The notes below the pieces were generated by a model, which worked only from the letters and a program-made list of their open reading frames with translations, did not search any database and was not told the origin of the DNA. A stretch of 64,000 nt of DNA from Argopecten irradians (taxonomy: Eukaryota; Mollusca; Bivalvia; Pectinida; Pectinidae), in the NCBI RefSeq assembly GCF_041381155.1, contig NC_091138.1, positions 33,597,604 through 33,661,603 on the forward strand. The letters are read 5' to 3'. Within the stretch, counting starts at the first letter, position 1; every line of letters starts with the position of its first letter. This document shows, in pieces, positions 36,810 to 49,744 of this stretch. The translations under genes were made by a program, and so were the position numbers.

Positions 36810-39196
36810 TACAAACCAGTACATAGATATTCTGAGGTTAATATGGGGTCGATAAGTAATACAGTACAAAATAGTACATAGATATTCTGAGGTTAATATG
36901 GGGTCGATAAGTAATACAGTACAATGTAGTACATAGATATTCTGAGGTTAATATGGGGTTGATGAGTAATACAGTACAAAGTAGTACATAGATATTCTGA
37001 GGTTAATATGGGGTCGATAAGTAATACAGTACAAAGTAGTACATAGATATTCTGAGGTTAATATGGGGTCGATAAGTAATACAGTACAAAGTAGTACATA
37101 GATATTCTGAGGTTAATATGGGGTCGATAAGTAATACAGTACAAAGTAGTACATAGATATTCTGAGGTTAATATGGGGTCGATAAGTACAGTACAAGTAA
37201 ACATAGATATTCTGAGGTAATAGGGGTCGATAAGTATCAGTACAATATACATAGATATTCTGAGGTTAATATGGGGTCGATAAGTAATACAGTACAAAGT
37301 AGTACATAGATATTCTGAGGTTAATATGGGGTCGATAAGTAATACAGTACAAATAGTACATAGATATTCTGAGGTTAATATGGGGTCGATAAGTAATACA
37401 GTACAAAGTAGTACATAGATATTCTGAGGTTAATATGGGGTCGATAAGTAATACAGTACAAAGTAGTACATAGATATTCTGAGGTTAATATGGGGTCGAT
37501 AAGTAATACAGTACAAAGTAGTACATAGATATTCTGAGGTTAATATGGGGTCGATAAGTAATACAGTACAAGTAGTACATAGATATTCTGAGGTTAATAT
37601 GGGGTCGATAAGTAATACAGTACAAAGTAGTACATAGATATTCTGAGGTTAATATGGGGTCGATAAGTAATACAGTACAAAGTAGTACATAGATATTCTG
37701 AGGTTAATATGGGGTCGATAAGTAATACAGTACAAAGTAGTACATAGATATTCTGAGGTTAATATGGGGTCGATAAGTAATACAGTACAAAGTAGTACAT
37801 AGATATTCTGAGGTTAATATGGGGTCGATAAGTAATACAGTACAAAGTAGTACATAGATATTCTGAGGTTAATATGGGGTCGATAAGTAATACAGTACAA
37901 AGTAGTACATAGATATTCTGAGGTTAATATGGGGTCGATAAGTAATACAGTACAAAGTAGTACATAGATATTCTGAGGTTAATATGGGGTCGATAAGTAA
38001 TACAGTACAAAGTAGTACATAGATATTCTGAGGTTAATATGGGGTCGATAAGTAATACAGTACAAAGTAGTACATAGATATTCTGAGGTTAATATGGGGT
38101 CGATAAGTAATACAGTACAAAGTAGTACATAGATATTCTGAGGTTAATATGGGGTCGATAAGTAATACAGTACAATAGTACATGATATCGAGTTAATTGG
38201 GGTCGATAAGTAATACAGTACAAAGTAGTACATAGATATTCTGAGGTTATATGGGGTCGATAAGTAATACAGTACAAGTAGTACATAGATATTCTGAGGT
38301 TAATATGGGGTCGATAAGTAATACAGTACAAGTAGTACATAGATATTCTGAGGTTAATATGGGGTCGATAAGAATTACATAGTCGAATAGGGATAAGTAA
38401 CAGTACAAAGTAGTACATAGATATTCTGAGGTTAATATGGGGTCGATAAGTAATACAATACAAAGTAGTACATAGATATTCTGAGGTTAATATGGGGTCG
38501 ATAAGTAATACAGTACAAAGTAGAATATATATATTCTGGGGTTAAAATGTAGCCGATAAGTAATACAGCACAAAGTAGAACATAGATAAGTAATACAGTA
38601 CATAGGTATTCTGGGGTTAATATGGGGTCGATAAGTAATACAGTACAAAGTAGTACATAGATATTCTGAGGTTAATATGGGGTCGATAAGTAATACAATA
38701 CAAAGTAGTACATAGATATTCTGAGGTTAATATGGGGTCGATAAGTAATACAGTACAAAGTAGAATATATATATTCTGGGGTTAAAATGTAGCCGATAAG
38801 TAATACAGCACAAAGTAGAACATAGATAAGTAATACAGTACATAGGTATTCTGGGGTTAATATGGGGTCGATAAGTAATACAGTACAAAGTAGTACATAG
38901 ATATTCTGAGGTTAATATGGGGTCGATAAGTAATACAATACAAAGTAGTACATAGATATTCTGAGGTTAATATGGGGTCGATAAGTAATACAGTACAAAG
39001 TAGAATATATATATTCTGGGGTTAAAATGTAGCCGATAAGTAATACAGCACAAAGTAGAACATAGATAAGTAATACAGTACATAGAATATATATATTCTG
39101 GGGTTAAAATGTAGCCGATAAGTAATACAGCACAAAGTAGAACATAGATAAGTAATACAGTACATAGGTATTCTGGGGTTAATATGGGGTCGATAA
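36810..39196 (+). repeat. 55-bp minisatellite, ~40 units, with a 240-bp higher-order repeat at its end
   Basis: The unit contains gtacatagatattctgagg, ttaatatggggtcgataag and taatacagtacaaagta. From about 38,400 to 39,180 a composite of regular and diverged units (gaatatatatattctggggt, aatgtagccgataag) recurs three times at 240-bp spacing. Several units with scattered small deletions near 37,185-37,250, 38,170-38,200 and 38,370-38,400 look like consensus errors. ORFs crossing it in any frame are artefacts. Confidence 0.95.
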
Positions 39197-40413
39197 TATT
39201 GCATTTGAAGTCTATGGCAAAGTCTTGTTGCCTTTTTCTTGGAGCAATGTGTATTCAGAATGCAAACAAATTATGCATGAAAAAGATACACAATTGTAAT
39301 ACATCGTATTTTATAAGAACTCTAATATCTTTATTCATAGATAGTTTTATATGTTTTTTATATCGTTGATATTTATTGTTTTCTTTTATAAATCATCTCA
39401 TGCGGTGTATAAGATACATGTATATTATCTAAAAAAAAACTATAACAATTTTTTATCTAATAAAAGGTAAGAATATTTTAAAAAATGTGAAATATTATAT
39501 AAATAAAAGATATTAGATATCATATATATATAAGCAATTGTCTTGTGTAAGTTGACTGTATAAATGGCAACTTGGCTTGCCATAATGTTAAAACAATCGG
39601 CCGTTTGTTAGCATGGGGAAGACAATGGAATCTGACCTAGTATACAGATAACTAATGTGAGTTTATTTACTTGGAGTACATGTAATACTAACACAATTAT
39701 TATTATACAAGTTCTATATATTGTTTTAGATATTAATACACAATCGCTACACTATTTGGCGAAGCAATGAAATAAGCGAAGATTCTTGTCAAGTAAACCA
39801 ACGAGCTACTTATGACGTAGTCCACATAATAATATGACGTAATTACGTACACTTACTAAGGTTATTGTGACCTTGTCTGCAACGAATTAATAAAGAATGT
39901 TACAAAGCTAAATATATTGCATGCATGAATGGATCTATTCTAAATTAAAGTATAGTTACATAAGAAAAACTACACTACTTATATACATTATCACTTATGA
40001 CGTAGAACACTCATCAGAAAGGATTATTTTAACCAGTAATATATATATATTTTGAAAGGATTTACTACTACATACACAATTACACACTGCCATCTTAACT
40101 CTCGTATTTTCTTTATGCATGTATACACTAGTTCTATCATCATGTTCCAATCGCAACATCTCGGAAAAATTTCCGGCAAACTTCGGAAATTAAACACCGC
40201 TGATTGGAGGAAATTTCTCCGATATGTTCAGATTATGTTACATCCTCCTCATTAATATGTCTAATATACCGAAAATACAGGGACACAACAACGATACATC
40301 TCTATATACACTTAAATCTTAAACAAACGTAAATAATACTGTTTACTACAAAATACTGTTATATAGTTCTAAAACTAACAAAAATCTCATTACAAATGTA
40401 TATACATATATTT

Positions 40414-40770
40414 AAGGATTAACTTGAATAGATTTTTTATGTTATGGAGATATAACACAAAAATCTGAGTGTACTCTAAATAAACCGTGAAGCGGTTTAT
40501 GATGAGAGTACACTCAGATTTTTGTGTTATATCTCCATAACATAAAAAATCTATTCAAATTAATCCTTATAATTCAATTTACTAAAGATAATCTCTTCAA
40601 CATTTAAAATTCATTTTGGGACTCTTTTGTCTATGAAATTATTACGCCGTCATCTCAGCCAATCAGAAGCGACGTTACAAACGGCGACGCCATTTTTTCC
40701 TTTATGGGCTGATAAAGTAAATTTTTAAGCCAATGGAAATGCTCGTAACAAGCAACATTGAATTATATAT
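40414..40770. mobile_element. Fold-back MITE, copy 2 (uninterrupted)
   Basis: A ~155-bp palindrome (aaggattaacttgaatagat … ctattcaaattaatcctt) with central hairpin aaaccgtgaagcggttt is followed by a ~200-bp tail holding attacgccgtcatctcagcc and gctcgtaacaagcaa. It is the empty-site counterpart of the interrupted copy at 7,761-9,530. Confidence 0.85.
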
Positions 40771-40977
40771 ATATCAGACTTTGTCAATCATCAATTGTAG
40801 TTAACATCGGCACTTAAAGAAATTCAGCTTAATCGAGAAGAAATAAATTCTAGTATAGATATCTGTAAAGTGTCATTCCTTCGTTTAGACATCAAACATC
40901 AGGAAAGAGCTAAAATAATACTGAAAACTTGATTACACGTGTTGTATAATGCTTTTTGTAATACTTCAGGTCGATTC

Positions 40978-40983
40978 TTTATT
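40978..40983 (-). other. Poly(A) signal of the 41-46 kb gene
   Basis: TTTATT on the plus strand, i.e. AATAAA on the minus strand, lies ~70 bp after the stop codon at 41,051-41,053. Confidence 0.55.
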
Positions 40984-41050
40984 TTTAAGGATTTAGTACT
41001 TAAAGAAATTTCTGTAACCCTTGGGTTGTCATCAAACTAAAATATCATAA

Positions 41051-44000
41051 TTAAGCTTTAGCGTAGATTTGATCGGCTATCTGGGGTGCCACTTGGGTAG
41101 GATCGAAAATGTTGAGGTTGATGTCTGTCTGGTAAGTCTGAGGAACTGTCCCTATGGTAAAGGTTACATTCAGTGGTGAAGAATTCAGGATCTGTTCCGA
41201 GATTCTAGAGTAATCCAAATTATCGTTGTCGTAAGTTACCTGAAATGATTAGGAAAACATGTGTTTGTTATGTTTGTTAAATATTTAAATAATTTACTCA
41301 TAAAAGCTACTTGTTCACTATACACAATTAGCGTAATCCCAAACTTCTAGTGCCAAAAGCGTTTAAATATTGTAACCTTAAATATGGAAAAATACTGTTT
41401 ACTGTTAAGCGATCAAAAGACTTTTTTGACTTATGTATCAAGTCTTTGCTTCGTCGATATTCCAACTCCTGTTCTTAGACTGTAGACTCAGAAAGCCGTC
41501 CACATGCTTTCGAACATCTCTTTGTCTCGCTCTGTCTCAGAGTGTTGATTTTGTTATCTTGTTTTAAGAAAGTGTTTACTAACCTTGCTCAGTATGGGGT
41601 TAGTGAAAACGTTTACGAAAGTGTTGTTTACTAACCTTGCTCAGTATGGGTTAGTGAGAACGTTTAAGAAAGTGTTGTTTACTAACCTTGCTCAATATGG
41701 AGTTAGTGAAAACATTTACGAAAGTGTTGTTTACTAACCTTGCTCAGTATGGGGTTAGTGAGAACGTTTAAGAAAGCTTTGTTTACTAACCTTGCTCAAT
41801 ATGGAGTTAGTGAAAACGTTTACGAAAGTGTTGTTTACTAACCTTGCTCAGTATGGGGTTAGTGAGAACATTTAAGAAAGTGTTGTTTACTTACCTTGCT
41901 CAGTATGGGTTAGTGAGAACGTTTAAGAAAGCTTTGTTTACTAACCTTGCTCAATATGGAGTTAGTGAAAACGTTTACGAAAGTGTTGTTTACTAACCTT
42001 GCTCAGTATGGGGTTAGTGAGAACATTTAAGAAAGTGTTGTTTACTAACCTTGCTCAGTATGGGGTTAGTGAGAACATTTAAGAAAGTGTTGTTTACTTA
42101 CCTTGCTCAGTATGGGGTTAGTGAGAACGTCTAAGAAAGTGTTGTTTAATTACCTTGCTCAGTATGGGGTTAGTGAGAACGTCTAAGAAAGTGCTGTTTA
42201 TTTACCTTGCTCAGTATGGGGTTAGTGAGAACGTCTAAAAAAGTGTTGTTTAATTACCTTGCTCAGTATGGGGTTAGTGAGAACGTCTAAGAAAGTGTTG
42301 TTTAATTACCTTGCTCAGTATGGGGTTAGTGAGAACGTCTAAAAAAGTGTTGTTTACTAACCTTGCTCAGTATGGGGTTAGTGAGAACATTTAAGAAAGT
42401 GTTGTTTACTTACCTTGCTCAGTATGGGGTTAGTGAGAACGTCTAAGAAAGTGTTGTTTAATTACCTTGCTCAGTATGGGGTTAGTGAGAACGTCTAAGA
42501 AAGTGCTGTTTATTTACCTTGCTCAGTATGGGGTTAGTGAGAACGTCTAAAAAAGTGTTGTTTACTTACCTTGCTCAGTATGGGGTTAGTGAGAACGTCT
42601 AAAAAAGTGTTGTTTACTTACCTTGCTCAGTATGGTGTTAGTGAGAACGTCTAAGAAAGTTTTGTTTACTTACCTTGCTCAGAATTGAGTTTGTGAGAAC
42701 CTTTGACCACTCGTATATCCTAGTCAATCTGTTCAGCTCCTCTACTATCTGCTGTTGTTGTGTGGTAAACGTAGCCCCACAAACTGGAAACAGGCAACCC
42801 GAATTCATTACAAGCATTGCTAAGGCTTTATTTAAGTTGAACGCGATATGAAAATATTTTATTTGCAATATTAAGTTAAAATAAAAAAGGAACGCCGTGT
42901 GATTTCAGTAATGATTTCTACAGGTGGGTTACACTTTAAAATACTGCAACTTAACTTATTATCGCGGCCACTCAACTTCGCGTTTTTATTTCTAGTGACA
43001 TTTTTAACAATGATTCAATTTCGTGATGTAGACTGAAATAGCTCTGCAGTACCTGTCCTTGAAATATATAATTGCTGCAATTCATTTTCGCAATTTGCAA
43101 TTGCCTTCGAAATAAACTAAATTTTATTGCACGTAACTTTGTTTACAACAGACAAGTTTGCTGCTATCACAAGGAGACTACACAAATCAGCCTCACCAAA
43201 CACAATGTTTAAATATACTTGTATGAATAGCTAGTTCTATCGATATTAATATTATAATATATTTTATGATCACTTACCGGCCTGGAATATTTCTGCCTCT
43301 GTCTTGATACTAATATCGATGTTATCACAGTCTGGACACGGATTAGCGTGTCGCCTCAGTCTGTCTAATAGGGCTGTAGATCGTCTACGTCTACCGGAGA
43401 ATAGACCTTTATAAACAGAAATGATTTGCATTAGAACCATGTAGTTAAGTAATAGCTTAATATTTTTCTCCGTTATCTGCAGTAATTTGAGTTTGTAACA
43501 ATTCTAGAGATATTGACTTTTCTTGGCAGACACTTATTATCTATCAAAATTTAGAAAACCAACTAAATTTACAGTGATTATCAGCTTTACTGTTGGATTT
43601 ATTGAGTTATTTATATTATAAATCCTGTTATATAAGTTTGTGACAGATTTGTAATTGAAAAAAGCTAAACTCAATATTTGAAAATAAAGGACTCTCTAGA
43701 AGTTGTTACATTTATCGAAAAAAATCAAGCATCGTTGTATTATATCTTCTAATTAAAAAAGGGGTATCATTTCGTTGAAACTAATTTAGTTTTGAATTCA
43801 TGGATATTTTTGGTCCTTGGGCATTGCTATCGAGTCTAAGAAATACGAAACATTAAACAGCTGTATGTTTTATAGATCCTTACAGATTGTGTGTACAACC
43901 ATACAATGAGTAACATTAGTGTTTTGTTGGTGTGATATGGTAGAACATTTCTCTTACCTCCAATACTATTTCCTAAGTCCGTCAAACCGCCGACAATTTG

Positions 44001-46182
44001 GGTACCAACATCCGGAAGTGACGACATGACATTCCTTAGACCACTCAAAGCGGAACTTGTACCAGACGAGACAAGATCAGGCAGGTTATTCAGTTTAGAA
44101 ATAGTAGCAGCTCCAAATTTGGTCACACCATCGACAAAGCCACCTGACGTATCTATAGCACTTGAAATAGCTGAGCCAAGCTCAGAGAACTTTTGTCCAG
44201 CAGTGTTTAGCATATTCTTAACTTCCGCCACTGCTTTTTCTGCTTCATTGCCAAGGAAACTTCCAATGTTCTTTAACGTTGAGGTGGTAAGTCTTGCAAA
44301 TTGTTCACTTTTGCTGCCCATGATGCCACCAAGATTAGCTATGTCTTGACTTGCTCCGTTGAAAAATCCTTCCATAGCAACGACAGGTTTGTTCAGTTCA
44401 GACACGGCTCGGCTGAGCAAATCTGAAGCCGGTGCTGTAGCTCCTGAGTTACTGTAAAACACAGGAATACATTAAGATAATGTTCTTTTAGAGAATGTTA
44501 CAGATAGGATTGGCACCATGACCAAGAAAACAAAACGAGTTCTCTTTTTACCATTTCCCACATTAGATTGTACTTGTCATTGTTTCTTGATATGTGTAAT
44601 GGTGTCCAATATATTACCACAAGCTCTCCACCCCCATTTGCGAGTTCGTTCGAATCTCATTTGGGGCAGTTGCCAGGAAATGACAACTTGTTGGTGGTTT
44701 TTCTCGGGATACTCCGGCTTTTTATCCACTCCACGAATCTGCCTAATCCTTAAGTGACCGTTGTTTTTAGATAGGACGTGGAACAAAAAAAAAAAAATCT
44801 AAAACATGTGACCTTTTAATTCCCCTTATTTTGTATAACATATGTTACCGTTAAAACAACTCCTTCTTCCTGGGCGTCTGCTTCTGTTTACATTACACAT
44901 TTTGTTATGATTCTTTACACAAATCTGTATTTTTGTTTATTCACTTTTGTGTAATGGATTTTTGTGTTTGGTTCATTACCGACAATAATATACAATGTAA
45001 TATCAGTATTAGCTATTCTTCTTTTCTATGTTACAATATAGAGAAAATTGGAAAGTTATCGGACTGGTTATTAGTCATATTACATTTATGATATAAATGA
45101 TGTTTGTAGTGTAACAGTGGAGGAGAACATGTAGCGGCCTGACCTGGGCTCGAACCCGGGACCTCCGAATACTAGCTGGATACCCTAACGTTTGAGCTAC
45201 CTGGCCACTGATGATTGACCCAGTCTAACCCCGCTACACTCCTCCATCCTTTCTCAAAGTCTTCACCCTAGAAGACATACAATGTACAAGACCCCTAAGA
45301 CCCCTATATCATCACCATGGGTATTGAGCTAGGTGCCAATTATGTAACAGGAAAGGAGAACATGTAGCGACCGGACTAGGGCTCGAAGACATGACCTACA
45401 AATACTAACTGGATGCTCTACCTATTGAGCAAACTGGTTACCGGAGATCGGCCCAGACCAATTCCGCTACACTCCTCTTTCCTCTTTCAATCGCTATACA
45501 GTAGTGTATGACTGACGAGTTTCTTACCTTGCAGCACATGTCTCGCATTTGACGATGGTCTGGTTGATTTTTGTTTCACAATCCAGAATCATGTTTTGCT
45601 GTTTTGAAAGTGTTGCATTAACGTTGTTTAGGACTTTGAGAATAATGAGTCCTCTCACTTCGTCTTCGATATCTGTACAAATCCAAAAAGGCATTGAATG
45701 AATATCGTTGATTTACATTATCAGAGATAGTAAATTAGTAAATTCATAAAAGATAAAAACAGCCATTATAACTTTATTGATTTATAATATAAGAATCCAG
45801 TGTATGCATATTCGTATAATTCTTTCACAGACAATATATCTTTTAAAAATACTGTTTCAGTGACGAAATATGTATACACATCCTTGAATCATCCGTAGAC
45901 GATAGGCCAGCAATGTATTTTTCTACATTTCATTCAGATGTGTATACCAAAACAGAATATTTGTCCTTTAATTTTGAAATTCAGAGTTTTCTGTTAAACA
46001 AAGCGAATCTCGTGATGAAGCTCAGGTCCTTGTGTGTTGAACCTGTATCCATCACTTAGTTTATCGTGTATAAAACTAATTCTTGACTTACCTTGGAGTG
46101 TTCTCTCGTTCACGTTCATTATTGTAGCTGCCAGGTGTCCCTGGATACAGCCAATGACAAGGAAGCACACAACTGTGTACAT
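41051..46182 (-). CDS. Secreted clusterin-like protein 1 (385 aa)
   Basis: Coding exons on the minus strand: 46182-46092, 45672-45528, 44451-43958, 43406-43278, 42783-42674, 41239-41051 (TAA); all phases fit. Residues 1-19 (MYTVVCFLVIGCIQGHLAA) form a signal peptide. C62-x10-C73-x2-C76 with N-glycosylation sequons (NAT, NQT) follows. Residues ~79-244, one 494-nt exon, are an alanine/glycine/serine-rich amphipathic stretch. A furin-type RRRR (249-252) precedes C267-x2-C270-x17-C288. The C-terminal part has LTRIYEWSKVLTNSILSK and a beta-like end. The cysteine mirror pattern, cleavage site and C-terminal motifs resemble clusterin, an extracellular chaperone; a homologous function is inferred, not shown. 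Paralogues lie at 51-57 kb and 62.7 kb. Intron 6 carries a donor-derived minisatellite. Confidence 0.8.
41580..42680 (-). repeat. 52-bp minisatellite (~21 units) made of exon end plus splice donor of clusterin-like gene 1
   Basis: On the minus strand each unit is ~26 nt resembling the end of coding exon 6 (gttctcactaaccccatact, then gagcaag) followed by the donor and early intron (gtaagtaaacaacactttct). The genuine exon end (gttctcacaaactcaattct, gagcaag|gtaagtaaac at 42674) abuts the array. Most units keep a gtaagt or gttagt donor. The build is the same as that of the 22,660-25,970 array but the sequence and gene are unrelated. Confidence 0.92.
44540..44780 (-). mobile_element. tRNA-related SINE-like fragment in intron 3 of the gene
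   Basis: On the minus strand it reads aaaagccggagtatcccgag, aaaaaccacc, tggcaactgcccc and gagattcgaac, the last like a tRNA B box. This is a mollusc-type interspersed repeat, decayed. A fragment of a similar family (aacgtcctattaacagcc) lies at 58,020-58,085. Confidence 0.5.
45112..45250 (-). mobile_element. tRNA-derived SINE-like repeat
   Basis: The minus strand contains ccaggtagctcaaacgttag and a good B box, gggttcgagccc, between complementary tagcgg/ccgcta ends. The cloverleaf is not intact at the anticodon arm, so it is called a SINE-like repeat and not a tRNA gene. Confidence 0.65.
45346..45487 (-). mobile_element. tRNA-derived SINE-like repeat, second copy
   Basis: It is a diverged neighbour of the copy at 45,112, bounded by tgtagcgacc and tccgctacac with flanking gaaaggagaa/ctcctctttc. 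The boxes are mutated. Confidence 0.6.
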
Positions 46183-46873
46183 GGTTGTCCTTGTAAAAAG
46201 ATATATATCTGAAACAAACACATTTAACCATAGAAACCGTGTGACAATGTTTAGAATACATGTTCCATCAGTCAAAACATGTACTGTTCAGGATGCTAGA
46301 AAGTTGTCGTTTTCGTTTTGTCATAATATTGCAAAAGAAACCTATACTTTGTAAAATTGGTTCATGGGCAAACATTTGGTGTGGGTTTTGCAATGAAGTC
46401 ATATCAGTTGTTTACTTAAATGAGTTCGGAATTATTCTATGTGGCACTGAAGAGTAAATCGATGATTCAGTTTTAAAGAACTAACTAAAGTAAAATTTCG
46501 AAATCACTTAATAGTTTAATTTAAGATTTCAAACGGAGTTGTTTTCGTTGTGCATTTCGAGTAAAGAAATCAACTATTTAAAAAGTTATTTTAAAAAATC
46601 AGATTTGCTGTATATCATTTGTTGATGTAGCGTTTGTGTATCATTTACCTTTACCACATCAAAACAAAAACAGTTCGAAATTATATACAGTCAATTTGCT
46701 TTATAAAAGTACATAATTGATAGCAGAATTTACATTTCGGCGAAATGAAAGTTATTATCATGAACAAGCTATGTAGTTTCCGTTACATTGACTACCAATA
46801 TAGACATGTGTAAAATGATAAAACGGGAATTACCATAGACTTATTATATATATAATCTGTTTTGTATACTTAC

Positions 46874-46915
46874 CGTTCTACTTTGTGATGTGACCTCTAC
46901 AGCGCTGGTTTACGT
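46874..46915 (-). other. Non-coding first exon of clusterin-like gene 1
   Basis: A donor aacg|gtaagtata ends at 46874 on the minus strand. The next acceptor (tttgtttcag, exon from 46208) lies 26 nt before the ATG at 46182. The 5' boundary is estimated from the TATA box. Confidence 0.55.
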
Positions 46916-46940
46916 GAATGATGCCTTGATGCCGATAAAG

Positions 46941-46950
46941 ACTATATAGG
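46941..46950 (-). promoter_or_regulatory. TATA box of clusterin-like gene 1
   Basis: Minus strand cctatatagt lies about 30 bp upstream of the inferred transcription start, in the right place for exon 1. Confidence 0.55.
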
Positions 46951-49744
46951 GCTCGGTAGAAACCCTCGAGGGGTTACTAGTCTCGAGAAAGTTTGGAGTA
47001 AACATGGTCTTCGTCACCCAGATGGACAAACAATATTTCCATCATAAACGAGAAGTCATATGGACGCGTGTTGTTTGCTGGTCAGCTTGGCCCTTTACTC
47101 CAAATATATAGTGTTTAGTTTTATGGGTAATGTCAGTTTTGAAAAAGACACAAAAGAACCAAAATATGCATGATTCAAAAATAGATAATAACCGTTTTAG
47201 TGATTTACAGAGACAGGAAAAAGGAAATTTCGGAGATGCTTCTAACTTCTGTATAAAATTAGACTTTAACAGTGAGTATCATAATCATTCCGTCACTTGC
47301 GAGGAATGCTTGTCAAAATGATGGAATTAACAAAAATATTGTTCGTATGCATATAAAAGTGTAACATGTGTTTTTAGCTTGATATATCTAAACGGTGTCA
47401 TGCAACTGTGGGTAATTCTTGAACCCTGTCCGAAAAGCCTACAAGGCTTGCACTACAGGCCAGTTCACAACGGACAAGTCAGTAAAAAGCAGTAGACAGT
47501 GGTCAGCACCATTTCACGTCATAGCAAGGACATATTAATGGTCCGCCGGACAATATACCTGTCCAGGAACGGACAAATGCACTATAACGTTAGGTAGTAT
47601 GTTATTGATGTCATCATGTGTGTTATAGCCGACGTCATGGCGCAGCTAAGTTATTTACTACTACAGCTGTGTACTGGTAGGAAAAACCAAGAAGTCATTT
47701 AATTAATACAAAAATTGGCGTGTGGAATTTTCCTCTGACGCTGATAAATATAGTATCGGCTATTTATTTTTTGCAGTACGATTTGTTTAGATTTTATTGA
47801 TTTCTTTTTTAAACTGTGTGCATTAAATGAAGTATTTATTTATTTTGTGAGTATATTTGTTATGTATTTACTTGTTTTGTGCAGTGTTTACATTTTTGTG
47901 ATGGGAATTATTTTGTAGACGTTTTTATCTATTTTTGTACATTATTTATTTATTTCAGTCAATATTTGTATATTTATTCGTATATTACAGTACATTTAAA
48001 AATAGGCACAAAATTGTCTTTAATACTTAATCTCAAGCACATGATTGAAAATTACAAGTATATCTAATGCTAAGTTTTTAATCATAAAACTTGTATTTAA
48101 TCAGATATAGCTTCAGCAAATGATGGTCCAATTCTAGAACTTTTTATATTCCGTAGTTATTATATGGCCGTACCACTTACCGACTGTCAATGATGATTTT
48201 TTTTATAAATGCATACGGAATTCCACTTGATGTAAAATGATATTTTCAGAATAACTGATTCGGTTGTAGCCTACACTTTTTTCTCATTTAAATGCATTTG
48301 GCGAAATACTGTATGTGGTTTAGAGCTACAATGATATTTGAACACTTGGAGTCGCTCAATCAAGACTCTTTTTGAATAGCAGTAATACACATATATCTCT
48401 AAGGCTATGGCGGAATCTTGTCTGTTTGACATATGGAAATATAAAATATAAACCGTCTCAAAGTTCACATCAAATATGTGAATGAAATTTTCTAAGAATC
48501 ACCATGTAAGTAATGTTTGTTAACTTTATCTCAATAAGGCAATGTTTTACATGAAAATATGACCACATTTTATCCACTTTTTCGACATTTACTAGTTTCC
48601 CATTATTTTATGATATTCTTGTTACTGTATATTCAGGTAAATAAACAACTTATCAGAAAATGCTTTGGCCTAAATGGGGAAATAGTGCATCACTTTCGTG
48701 GAAATCGAGTCCGATTTTAACCAAATTCGGTATAATGCTTTATATCAATAAGATCTCGAATGAGTTCAATAATGGCCATAATCCATCAATATTTGCAAGA
48801 GTTATGGGACTTTAAATTCATCAAAACAAATAAATGTGTGGTTTCTGCTCAATAACTTTAGTATTTTTTGTCCAATTTCAACCAAATTTGGTATATTGCT
48901 TTATATTAATGCGATCTCGGTGTGGTTTGATGCTGGTCAAAATCCATCAGTATTTGCAAGAGTTATGGGACTTGATAACTTCACCTAATTATTAACAATA
49001 TTTTCAACTGTAAATAACTATTTTGTGATGCTGTGCAGGCGACACATCCACTTCCGTGGAATTCTTGTTTATGTTTAATATCATATTAGAGCACTGGTTA
49101 CTTCATTCCTAGCTCCAGTTGCTACATCATACTTATATATATATCGTGTAATTACACTTACTATGCTATGGACGTTGGTTAATTGGCGTCAGTATCTATC
49201 ATTCATACGACTCTCTGATCTTTTAAGAGTTAATTTCGCACCGTGTTTATTGTATATTTCATATTCCATAAATACACACTGTATATATCTGGTAATTAAT
49301 AAGTTAATTTTATATTACTGCAGTTATATTCTGGAAAGCATAACGGGACTTTAACCAAGCGAGCTGGATGGGCTTTTGAAAAACAGAAAGGAAAAAAAAA
49401 CATCTAAGGGTTGTAAATTCGAGGTTGAATCTGGACAGTTCCCTGATGGAGATCAATTTCCCTCCACTAGATACTTTCAGGCCTTAGTGAGGTTGTAAAT
49501 AAATGGGACACACATAAAATGAAACCGGGTTTTACAGAACCCTACACGTAATTCCTAATATAGATTCATACTATATTTACGCTTTCTCTAGCGTCTTCAG
49601 TATGTTGTTCCATATTTATAGCATTATTTACGCAACGATCATCAAAATTAAATATGATAGACATCTGTCTACTGTGTACCAATATCTGATCCATCTGGAT
49701 TTTGTTCTCGTACGCTACCGAAATTTTAACTATAATAGCATCAT
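46951..49744. other. Intergenic region
   Basis: No gene is supported. It contains a Helentron-like repeat fragment at ~48,690-49,069 (next entry). Small ORFs here have no visible homology, splice sites or codon signal. Confidence 0.5.
48690..49069 (+). mobile_element. Helentron-like repeat with two ~165-bp core units
   Basis: Two diverged direct repeats share caaattyggtatatgcttta-type and tatttgcaagagttatggga phrases. The block ends cacttccgtggaattcttgtt, sharing the terminal cttgtt of the other Helentron-like elements here. The 5' end is uncertain. Confidence 0.5.

Larger units (their letters stand above)
39197..41050. other. Intergenic region with fold-back MITE copy 2
   Basis: Apart from the fold-back element at 40,414-40,770 and the poly(A) signal at 40,978, I see no gene or clear repeat here. 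Confidence 0.5.

Noticed and set aside
37058..39204. Minus-strand ORFs with repeated YCITYRPHINLRIS-type peptides
   Set aside because: They are read-throughs of the 55-bp minisatellite. The unit is not a multiple of three and frames change between units.
45133..45205. Possible tRNA gene on the minus strand
   Set aside because: A and B boxes are recognisable, but the anticodon arm and acceptor pairing are not intact, and related decayed copies at 21.46 and 45.35 kb show that it is an interspersed repeat.
46951..48067. Short ORFs between the two secreted-protein genes (47,130 and 47,879)
   Set aside because: Each is about 60 aa, AT-driven, without splice sites or recognisable domains.
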